Shown: in pieces, positions 1 to 5,005 of the stretch
Layout: every line of letters begins with the position of its first letter
Numbering within the stretch: the first letter of the stretch is position 1
DNA from: DASWIV01 sp036397475
GTDB taxonomy: Bacteria > JAJVIF01 > JAPKYR01
NCBI GenBank assembly: GCA_036397475.1
Contig: DASWIV010000310.1
Location: 1-5,005 of the forward strand
DNA length: 5,005 bases
Direction of reading: 5' to 3'
Made by a program: the position numbers and the translations under genes
The notes under the pieces: generated by a model
Told to the model about the DNA's origin: nothing
What the model saw: the letters and a program-made list of their open reading frames with translations, nothing else
The model's database searches: none

Positions 1-431
1 GCCTTGGATGAATGAGGATTATTCCGTAGCCAGTATTCCAGTTCCGTGACCGCAAGTTCTTTTTCACCAAGGCATGCATGCAGTATTCCAAGGTTCAGCC
101 TGGCATCCCACAGATCTGTTTTTTTCTGAAGCAGGGCTCCAAGTACGGTCCTGGCTTCATCGTATTTTCCCAGCAGGATGTATGCTTTCCCGAGTTTGTG
201 CTGAACGAGATAATCGTACGGTATCGCGCGGAATTCTTCCTGCAGTTTTGAAACGAGCTCCATTAAATTTTCGGCATCGACTTTTTCCAGCCCCTCGAAC
301 AGCAGATTCTGCCTGCGGCCGCAATGAAGGCACTGGACATGATGAGGATGGACGACCGCGTTGCAACGGCACCTGGTCGGCCGGTAGTCGATGAATGCCT
401 GTGTCAGATTTCCAGGGTCAGAGCTTCCCAT
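1..431 (-). CDS. Zinc-ribbon and TPR-repeat protein, N-terminal part (runs off the left edge)
   Basis: Translating the minus strand from ATG at 431 gives 143 residues open to the window edge. The start is constrained: an in-frame TAA lies five codons upstream with no start codon between. Residues 21-37 contain C21-x-C23 and C34-x2-C37 (followed by GR), a four-cysteine pattern typical of a small zinc ribbon. After a predicted helical linker (about 45-70), residues 73-105 and 107-139 read as two tetratricopeptide repeats. They show TPR-like spacing: LGKAYILLGKYDEA, then LNLGILHACLGEKELA, the latter ending in a NNP turn. More repeats probably follow beyond the edge. TPR domains bind protein partners and the ribbon may be structural or bind nucleic acid or protein; neither role is shown here. 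No signal peptide is visible, so it is probably cytoplasmic. It is divergent from the lipoprotein gene and has no clear Shine-Dalgarno sequence. I do not recognise a named family. The coding call is strong because codons stay open and domain-like throughout. Confidence 0.85.
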   Translation of the reverse strand, partial: MGSSDPGNLTQAFIDYRPTRCRCNAVVHPHHVQCLHCGRRQNLLFEGLEKVDAENLMELVSKLQEEFRAIPYDYLVQHKLGKAYILLGKYDEARTVLGALLQKKTDLWDARLNLGILHACLGEKELAVTELEYWLRNNPHSSK

Positions 432-496
432 TGAATTCTGACATTACGATGCCATAACAAATAAAAAAGCTCAAACTGTTTAAATTCGATTTTCCG

Positions 497-505
497 TGAT
501 AAAAT
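497..505 (+). promoter_or_regulatory. Candidate extended -10 promoter for the lipoprotein-pseudopilin unit
   Basis: The sequence TGATAAAAT combines a TGn extension with a near-consensus -10 hexamer (TAAAAT, 500-505) in an AT-rich stretch. The -35 candidate 17 bases upstream (TGTTTA, 477-482) is poor, which an extended -10 can tolerate. Transcription starting about 7 bases downstream would give a leader of roughly 105 bases before the lipoprotein start. This is a motif call only. AT-rich intergenic DNA produces such matches by chance, and the sigma-factor preferences of this organism are unknown. Confidence 0.35.
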
Positions 506-605
506 ATATGAAGAGGGTTTCTTGTCCTGGCTGGATGTCCTGCATCCTTACTATCATCTACCGAAGTCTCTCCCAGCGCTTTGGTTCCCAATCTGTAGAT
601 TTGCC
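506..605 (+). other. Leader between candidate promoter and lipoprotein gene, possibly structured
   Basis: No gene is seen here. Two short inverted repeats are present: GGATG/CATCC (533-537 with 543-547, 5-base loop) and ATCTAC/GTAGAT (556-561 with 595-600), the second ending just before the Shine-Dalgarno sequence. Stems of 5 and 6 bp are weak and may be chance. No known riboswitch pattern is recognised. Confidence 0.25.
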
Positions 606-611
606 AGGTGA
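606..611 (+). promoter_or_regulatory. Ribosome binding site that fixes the lipoprotein start
   Basis: AGGTGA lies 6 bases before ATG at 618, which is good Shine-Dalgarno spacing. The longer reading frame would start at TTG 612, directly abutting this motif with no spacer, so ATG 618 is the better start. Confidence 0.7.
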
Positions 612-617
612 TTGAGT

Positions 618-1244
618 ATGTGGATTCATAAGAATACATCCATAATTGCGCTTATAGTGGCACTGACAGTTCTGTCTTTATTCGTCTGCGGCTGCCCGAA
701 CAATTCCGGTAACACCCAATCCGGACAGAAACCTGTCACTGAAGCGAACGATACAGGTTCGTCCGATAACCAGGACAATACTTCCAATATCAATGAAACA
801 GCTGAAAATGGCGAAAATCAGGACCAGGATGACAGATCCTCATCTATCCCTCCGCCAATGGAAGGAACCGAGCATCCATCCCTCGAGGAGCTTCAAACGG
901 TTACGAAGTACGGGCCGTTTATATTCCCTGACTCTGAATACATGCAGGACAAATCAAGGTATCAGAGCATGGGAGACGCCGAGATTTATAACCTTGAATT
1001 CGGAACCGTTACAAATTACACGGCTGTTGTAGGATGGTACAAGGATAGCGTAAGCCCGGACTATGAAATTACCGACTCAAGGATCCCGACCGGGCAATAT
1101 GTCACTACCTTCACCTATCAATCCGAAGATCCCAATTACCATGTATCCATTGTTGTACAGGGGCATCCTGACGGCGACGCGACAACCATCCACATAAGTA
1201 TCCTGGGTTATATCGACCCTGTTGAACAGGAGCCGGAAGAGTAA
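618..1244 (+). CDS. Predicted lipoprotein with acidic low-complexity linker and a C-terminal alpha/beta-like domain
   Basis: The product is 208 residues from ATG 618. Residues 1-25 are a lipoprotein signal: a short charged start (HK), a hydrophobic core (IIALIVALTVLSLFV) and the lipobox V-C-G-C with the lipidated cysteine at 26. Residues 27 to about 75 are a low-complexity spacer rich in Asn, Ser, Thr, Gln, Asp and Glu, typical of tethers that hold a domain away from the membrane. From about 76 to 197 there is a compact domain with alternating hydrophobic residues. Its pattern (FIFPDSEYM, then LEFGTVTNYTAVVGWYKDSV, then strand-like stretches ending HISILGY) resembles small lipoprotein domains with a 'YPgs ... 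vv.wYk' layout, but I cannot name the family. The tail is acidic (EQEPEE). It is first in a probable two-gene unit, 75 bases ahead of a pseudopilin, so a role at the secretion or pilus envelope interface is plausible but inferred. The 5-base gap before the lipobox contains a second cysteine (C24), which does not fit a lipobox itself. Confidence 0.85.
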   Translation: MWIHKNTSIIALIVALTVLSLFVCGCPNNSGNTQSGQKPVTEANDTGSSDNQDNTSNINETAENGENQDQDDRSSSIPPPMEGTEHPSLEELQTVTKYGPFIFPDSEYMQDKSRYQSMGDAEIYNLEFGTVTNYTAVVGWYKDSVSPDYEITDSRIPTGQYVTTFTYQSEDPNYHVSIVVQGHPDGDATTIHISILGYIDPVEQEPEE

Positions 1245-1304
1245 TTCAAGAGAAAATTACAAAAACATGAGATAGATATGGATTGACAAAATCGAGCGGA
1301 TTTC

Positions 1305-1310
1305 AGGAGA
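1305..1310 (+). promoter_or_regulatory. Ribosome binding site that fixes the pseudopilin start
   Basis: AGGAGA is a strong Shine-Dalgarno sequence 9 bases before ATG 1320. An in-frame ATG at 1311 directly abuts it with no spacer and is unlikely to be used. Starting at 1320 also gives the short basic leader expected of a prepilin. Confidence 0.8.
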
Positions 1311-1319
1311 ATGCTAAGT

Positions 1320-2450
1320 ATGAAAAGAAACACAAATGGCGGGTTCACACTCATCGAACTGCTGGTCGTGATCACTATCATCGGTATTCTGGCGGCGATA
1401 GCCCTCCCCAACTACATCAAGGCTAAAGACAAGGCGAAGGAAGCCGAAGTTAAAGCCAACCTTCACACGATACAGATATCGCTTGAACGGTACATGACCG
1501 ATAACTCAAAGTATCCGGACTTCCTTATGGGAGGCGATGTCCAGGGATGGTTAAACTGGCATTCGCAGCATGATTCGGAAGATCATGGATACGCAATTCT
1601 TCAGGATTCACTGGTTGAATACGATTACATCACCTCTTACCCGGATAATCCATTCATTGATGACGGCATTGTTATTCTCAATGCCACCAGGTGGGAAGAC
1701 GACCCAACGCAGGGAGAAGGCGATCCAAGGTTCGGCTACAAGGGAAATGTAATGGGTAACGGGCTCGAAGACTTCTTTTACTTCGAATACCGAGCCGGTG
1801 GACTTCCACTCCAGTGGACAAGTGAATTTGAGACCCGGCGGACTCTTCCTCCCAACCAGGCGAATTACCTTGGATTCCCCGAGCTAGACGGATCGGAGAC
1901 GCAGGGGCTCCATTACATGTTCGCCGGGCGGAGAATTTCCGATAACAGCGAACAGGGCTATCACTTAATATATACGCACTGGCCCGGCAACTTCATGTAC
2001 AGGGGACTTGGAAGTCACATTATCGAGCGTCAGGGCTGGACACATTACGATCCCGGCTACTGGGTTCCCGCCAAAACCGACAGGTATATCCTTGGCGGCT
2101 ATGGCACATCATCCACAACCGGAATGGATGTGATACGTGTGCACGACCGTACACCCGATGGGGAAGAGGTCCTTTACAGGATGCCGCCACCATGGCCCGA
2201 TCCTCCGGACATGAGCTTCGGCTTCGCACAGATTCGTTGCGGCTGGCCTCCATGGACAGGTTCGGGCGGATGTGGCCTTCCTGAAGTATCCGGAGGCGGA
2301 GACGCGTATACGGGTCCAAGGTACCCATATCATGAACAGGGACATACCCAGTATATTTATGGATCTCCCGATGGAGTCGAAGATGGATTGATTCTCATCC
2401 TTGCGGCAGGCGCGGAACAGGATCTGAATTTCCCGGGCGGCGGCAAGTAA
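1320..2450 (+). CDS. Large type IV pilin-like protein (GspG-like N-terminus, unassigned C-terminal domain)
   Basis: The product is 376 residues. The leader MKRNTNGG ends at a prepilin-peptidase site, G8|F9, followed by TLIE with Glu at mature position 5. Residues 9-29 form the hydrophobic helix that anchors pilins in the inner membrane and packs in the filament core. The amphipathic continuation (KAKDKAKEAEVKANL) leads to ERYMTDNSKYP at 56-66, which matches the GspG-type 'Y..DN..YP' signature of major pseudopilins. After that similarity to standard pseudopilins fades. The remaining roughly 300 residues are rich in Gly, Pro, Tyr and Trp (10 Trp in the protein), with two cysteines (C307, C318) that could form a disulfide, and a late acidic loop, SPDGVEDG (349-356), that could bind calcium as in GspG; that is inference. 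The usual GspG length is about 140 residues, so this one is more than twice as large. It could be a type II secretion pseudopilin, a minor pilin, or a surface protein using this export route. No assembly genes are in view. Confidence 0.85.
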   Translation: MKRNTNGGFTLIELLVVITIIGILAAIALPNYIKAKDKAKEAEVKANLHTIQISLERYMTDNSKYPDFLMGGDVQGWLNWHSQHDSEDHGYAILQDSLVEYDYITSYPDNPFIDDGIVILNATRWEDDPTQGEGDPRFGYKGNVMGNGLEDFFYFEYRAGGLPLQWTSEFETRRTLPPNQANYLGFPELDGSETQGLHYMFAGRRISDNSEQGYHLIYTHWPGNFMYRGLGSHIIERQGWTHYDPGYWVPAKTDRYILGGYGTSSTTGMDVIRVHDRTPDGEEVLYRMPPPWPDPPDMSFGFAQIRCGWPPWTGSGGCGLPEVSGGGDAYTGPRYPYHEQGHTQYIYGSPDGVEDGLILILAAGAEQDLNFPGGGK

Positions 2451-2477
2451 TTTATAAGCTTAATTTGAATAATCTCA

Positions 2478-2500
2478 ATCCCGGGATGAATTCCCGGGAT
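2478..2500 (+). terminator. Hairpin terminator after the pseudopilin gene
   Basis: A perfect 9-bp stem (ATCCCGGGA with TCCCGGGAT) closes a 5-base loop (TGAAT) and is followed by ATTTTAT. It lies 27 bases after the pseudopilin stop, between two convergent genes. The T-run is only four bases, so it is a moderate intrinsic terminator on the plus strand. On the minus strand, 35 bases past the xerC stop, the same hairpin lacks a T-run (TGAGATTATT follows), so termination of the leftward unit here is less certain. Confidence 0.7.
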
Positions 2501-2535
2501 ATTTTATAGCTTTAATTTAGAACGGTTTTGAATAT

Positions 2536-3510
2536 TTATTTCGCGAGTGGATGGCTCTGGAGATATTTTTTCCTTACTTCGTCCAGCGATAAATGCGTGT
2601 AAATCTGCACTGTACTCAGCCTCGCGTGCCCCAGGAGTTCCTGCAATGTACGGATATCAGCCCCACCCGACAGCATATGTGTCGCGAACGAATGCCTCAG
2701 GGAATGCGGAGTAACTTCCCTGGTGATTCCCGCCTGTTCAGCCCGTTCCGATATTATCCGCTGGATGGACCTCGACGTCAGACGCCCTTCCCTGTTATTT
2801 GTGAACAATGGTGAATCCGGATGAACACTTTCCCCTTCATTTCTGCGGATGTCCAGGTAGCGTACTATCGAATCCACCGCATGTTCCCCGAGGAAAACGA
2901 TCCGCTCTTTTCCGCGCTTGCCGATTACCTTCATCGTATCGCCGGATGACGGAAAATCCCGGACATTCAAACTGACAAGCTCACTTACACGCAGGCCGGT
3001 GGAATATAAACATTCGATAAGGGCCCTGTCGCGAAGACCTTTTAACTCACCCGACGGGATCGACTTTAACAGGCGCTGAATTTCCTCGACCTCAAGATAA
3101 ACCGGAAGTTTCGTCTCCTGCCTTGGTCCCTTTATACCCGTGGTCGGATCGGCTTCCACCAGATTTTCATCAATACAGTAACCGAAAAACTTTTTTATCG
3201 CTGAAAGTTTCCTGTTGCGAGTCCGGGTCGACACTTTCACCGGCTCGAACTTCTCACCCTCGATCTCGATCCGCGAGCCACCAAGATATTTCAGGTAAGA
3301 GGTGATGTGATCCGCGTTCACATCCGTCAGCTCATTTCCCGCATCGAACGATTCAATTTTTTCAAGGTACTCAAAAAAGGCCGTAAGGTCCCGTGCATAC
3401 GCACTGACAGTGTGCACGCTCTTTCCCTGGACAGCCCTGAGGTATTCGGCGAACTTTAATGTTAACGCCGAAAAGATCGGATCATGGTTATTCTGGGAAC
3501 TCGATTCCAT
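2536..3510 (-). CDS. xerC: Site-specific tyrosine recombinase XerC/XerD family
   Basis: The product is 324 residues. Xer recombinases resolve chromosome dimers at the dif site near the replication terminus, normally activated by FtsK. Residues 13-130 form the core-binding domain (SAM-like, beginning FSALTLKFAEYL). Residues 136-324 form the catalytic domain with all six active-site residues visible: R174 (TGLRVSEL), K198 (GKRGKER), H269 and R272 (PHSLRHSF), H295 (LLGH) and the nucleophile Y304 (IYTH). Their spacing follows E. coli XerD closely. The C-terminal tail (SLDEVRKKYLQSHPLAK) resembles the Xer FtsK-interacting end. Length exceeds the usual 295-300 because of a short N-terminal extension and a charged insertion at about 79-92 in the core-binding domain. 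The start is fixed by an in-frame TAA two codons upstream, so the 23-base overlap with trmFO is real. No Shine-Dalgarno sequence is seen, suggesting translational coupling. The trmFO-xerC order matches gid-codV of Bacillus subtilis. XerC is preferred over XerD on that context. Confidence 0.93.
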   Translation of the reverse strand: MESSSQNNHDPIFSALTLKFAEYLRAVQGKSVHTVSAYARDLTAFFEYLEKIESFDAGNELTDVNADHITSYLKYLGGSRIEIEGEKFEPVKVSTRTRNRKLSAIKKFFGYCIDENLVEADPTTGIKGPRQETKLPVYLEVEEIQRLLKSIPSGELKGLRDRALIECLYSTGLRVSELVSLNVRDFPSSGDTMKVIGKRGKERIVFLGEHAVDSIVRYLDIRRNEGESVHPDSPLFTNNREGRLTSRSIQRIISERAEQAGITREVTPHSLRHSFATHMLSGGADIRTLQELLGHARLSTVQIYTHLSLDEVRKKYLQSHPLAK

Positions 3511-4849
3511 CGGGAATTATGTAGCCGGCATTTCTGAGCCTTGACACCAGCTCTGAAATACTATCGAGACTTCGAAGGCTTAATTCTTCCCTGCGAAGCT
3601 TTTTGGAGCGAATTTTTTTCTCAAGAGGTGGAAGCATCCCCATTGTCGCGGATGTCGGATGGAACGGTACATTTTTTGGATCCGTGATCGCTCTCAGCAG
3701 CGACCCCTGCATAGAGACTTCCGGCAGTTTGATCAGGTCGAATCCTTTTTTCATCGCCACCATGTTAATTCCCGCGATATGGCCGGTCGTAATGTCTTCA
3801 ACATACCCCTCGACTCCGGACAGGCATCCTGCCGTGAATAACCACGGGATTTCTCTGAACTGCAGGGTATCATCAAGAAGAGATGGCGATTTTAAATATG
3901 AATTCCTGTGCATAGAACCAAGCCTTATGAATTCCGCATTCTGAAGCCCGGGAATCATCCGGATAATCCTTTTCTGTTCCGGGTATTTCAACCGGGTCTG
4001 AAATCCGACCAGGCTGTACGTCTCGGTGTCGACCTGCTCTCTCCGGAGCTGCAACGCTGCATAGGGATATTTTCCGGTTTTCGGGTCCGTCAACCCGACA
4101 GGCCTCAGGGGGCCAAACCGCATTGCATCCACTCCGCGCTGGGCCATAATTTCAACCGGCAGGCATCCCTCGAATAATTTATCCGGCTCGAAATCCCTGA
4201 TCTCTATCCGTTCAGCACTCTCAATTGCCGACTGAAATGCCTCGTATTCCTCTCTTGTGAACGGGCAATTCAGATAATCATCGGATTCGGAATCATACCT
4301 CGACCCGAAAAATGCTATGTCCATATCGATACTGTCAGCTTCGATTGTTGGTGATATAGCGTCGAAGAAATATAAATTCTCTTCGCCAAGCAGGAAGGCG
4401 ATGCTCCCGAGAAGCTTTTCGGATGTCAGGGGTCCGGTCGCGACAAGTGTTGGAATCCTGTCTTCCGAATTTTCAATAAGATCTATCTCTTCCCGAATGA
4501 CTTCTATATTCGGGTCCGCTTCAATCCTCGACGTTACCTCCGTGGCAAATTTCTCCCTGTCGACCGCAAGCGCATGTCCGGCAGGGACACTATTATTTTT
4601 TGCTATTCCGATCAATGGGCTGCTCAGGAGTCCAAGTTCTCTCTTCAGGCATCCACTGGAAGTAGATAACTTTACGCTACCGAGTGAGTTCGAGCACACG
4701 ATCTCAGCGAAATTGCCCGATTCATGCACCGGCGTCTTTTTTTCCGGACGCATCTCGCTCAGCTTTACCTTCAGACCGTTGCGTGCCGCGACAAGTGCGG
4801 CTTCACTCCCGGCAAGGCCGGCTCCTATGATGTGTACATCGTGTTTCAT
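3488..4849 (-). CDS. trmFO: Folate- and FAD-dependent tRNA (uracil-54-C5)-methyltransferase TrmFO
   Basis: The product is 453 residues, close to the usual length of about 435-450. TrmFO makes m5U54 in the T-loop of tRNA, using methylenetetrahydrofolate as carbon donor and reduced FAD as reductant. The N-terminus carries the FAD-binding Rossmann motif G9-A-G11-L-A-G14-S-E16. The family signature follows as EMRP (32-35), then FAEIVCSNSLGS with C52, equivalent to the conserved Cys53 in Bacillus subtilis. The catalytic cysteine lies in FEGCLPVE at C229 (Cys226 in B. subtilis). Further family blocks are PAGHALAVDREKF, DAISPTIEADSID, the MRFGPLRPVGL motif, and CLSGVEGYVEDITTGHIAGIN near the C-terminal FAD-binding region. 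Start choice is supported by the few residues before the beta strand of the Rossmann fold, as in relatives. It lies 12 bases after the isomerase stop and overlaps xerC by 23 bases, so all three probably share a transcript. No Shine-Dalgarno sequence is evident before the start. Confidence 0.96.
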   Translation of the reverse strand: MKHDVHIIGAGLAGSEAALVAARNGLKVKLSEMRPEKKTPVHESGNFAEIVCSNSLGSVKLSTSSGCLKRELGLLSSPLIGIAKNNSVPAGHALAVDREKFATEVTSRIEADPNIEVIREEIDLIENSEDRIPTLVATGPLTSEKLLGSIAFLLGEENLYFFDAISPTIEADSIDMDIAFFGSRYDSESDDYLNCPFTREEYEAFQSAIESAERIEIRDFEPDKLFEGCLPVEIMAQRGVDAMRFGPLRPVGLTDPKTGKYPYAALQLRREQVDTETYSLVGFQTRLKYPEQKRIIRMIPGLQNAEFIRLGSMHRNSYLKSPSLLDDTLQFREIPWLFTAGCLSGVEGYVEDITTGHIAGINMVAMKKGFDLIKLPEVSMQGSLLRAITDPKNVPFHPTSATMGMLPPLEKKIRSKKLRREELSLRSLDSISELVSRLRNAGYIIPDGIEFPE

Positions 4850-4861
4850 TCGGGAAAAAAT

Positions 4862-5005
4862 TCAGCAGCCTTCATAATCGGCGATTTTTCCGATCCTTCG
4901 TGAATGGCGTCCGCCTTCAAATTCTGTGGACATGAACCCATCGAGAATTTCCGCCATCATCCCGTAGCCGGTTGCTTCTGCCGGGATAACCAGGACATTA
5001 GCGTT
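4862..5005 (-). CDS. rpiB: RpiB/LacAB-family sugar-phosphate isomerase, C-terminal end only (runs off the right edge)
   Basis: Only the last 47 residues are present, ending at TGA (4862-4864). The fragment begins NANVLVIPAEATGYG and ends GGRHSRRIGKIADYEGC. RpiB enzymes interconvert ribose 5-phosphate and ribulose 5-phosphate in the pentose phosphate pathway; LacA and LacB relatives act on galactose 6-phosphate. The segment aligns without gaps to the C-terminus of E. coli RpiB as I recall it: 'ANVL', then 'EGGRH..R', where the arginines help bind the phosphate. One difference stands out: the 'G-S/A-R' after ANVL, whose Arg contacts phosphate in characterised enzymes, reads P-A-E here. That could mean altered substrate or a divergent subfamily, so the gene symbol is given by similarity only. 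It is upstream of trmFO by 12 bases and probably leads the same transcript. Confidence 0.82.
   Translation of the reverse strand, partial: NANVLVIPAEATGYGMMAEILDGFMSTEFEGGRHSRRIGKIADYEGC

Noticed and set aside
31..90. CAGTATTCCA repeated at 31-40 and 81-90
   Set aside because: Both copies lie in the TPR coding region but are read in different frames, so this is neither a protein repeat nor part of a spaced array. A ten-base match is likely chance.
418..639. Minus-strand open frame of 73 residues overlapping the zinc-ribbon gene start and the lipoprotein start
   Set aside because: It spans the divergent intergenic region, overlaps two better genes, has no ribosome binding site, and its translation shows no domain-like pattern.
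1283..1288. Perfect TTGACA -35 box before the pseudopilin gene
   Set aside because: Seventeen bases downstream is the Shine-Dalgarno region (GGAGAA) with no -10 resemblance, so no promoter is supported.
1659..2399. Possible internal repeat in the pseudopilin: IDDGIVIL (113-120) and VEDGLILIL (353-361)
   Set aside because: The similarity covers only eight or nine residues, with no matching flanks, so it does not support a domain duplication.
2451..2535. dif-like recombination site near xerC
   Set aside because: The AT-rich convergent intergenic region has no pair of Xer-like 11-base arms around a 6-base centre; only the terminator hairpin is clear.
2536..3510. The tyrosine recombinase as part of an integron, phage or mobile element
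   Set aside because: It sits in the housekeeping trmFO-xerC order with a normal Xer C-terminus. No attachment sites, cassette repeats, or other mobile genes are visible.
4317..4877. Plus-strand open frame of 186 residues opposite trmFO
   Set aside because: It is the antisense of a confidently identified trmFO, is serine-rich without motifs, and has no supporting start signals.

Overview
The window reads as an ordinary chromosomal stretch from a Gram-negative-type bacterium of moderate GC content. It carries a lipoprotein with a lipobox, a type IV pilin-like secreted protein with a prepilin-peptidase site, and housekeeping genes for tRNA modification and chromosome-dimer resolution. The species cannot be named from the sequence. 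The long, unfamiliar pseudopilin and the zinc-ribbon/TPR protein suggest a poorly sampled bacterial lineage, but that is inference.

Layout. Bases 1-431 (minus) hold the N-terminal 143 residues of a zinc-ribbon plus TPR protein that runs off the left edge. A 186-base divergent intergenic region (432-617) follows, with one plausible extended -10 promoter and a possibly structured leader. Two plus-strand genes come next, 75 bases apart: a lipoprotein of 208 residues (618-1244) and a large pseudopilin of 376 residues (1320-2450). Each has a Shine-Dalgarno sequence that fixes its start at the second of two possible start codons. A 9-bp GC-rich hairpin (2478-2500) ends this unit. From 2536 to the right edge everything is on the minus strand, in the transcription order rpiB-family isomerase (C-terminus only), trmFO, xerC. 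These are tightly packed: 12 bases between the first two and a 23-base overlap between trmFO and xerC.

How the genes work together. The minus-strand unit is housekeeping: sugar-phosphate isomerisation, folate-dependent formation of m5U54 in tRNA, and Xer recombination. The trmFO-xerC adjacency matches the gid-codV order known from Bacillus subtilis. The plus-strand pair is probably an envelope or secretion module, with a lipidated periplasm-facing protein beside a pseudopilin whose C-terminal domain of roughly 300 residues I cannot assign.

I see no CRISPR array, tRNA, rRNA, insertion sequence or defence system, and no convincing evidence of a wholly new system. The points most worth a second look are the unassigned domain of the pseudopilin, the zinc-ribbon/TPR protein, and an apparent Arg-to-Glu change at a phosphate-contact position in the RpiB-like protein.
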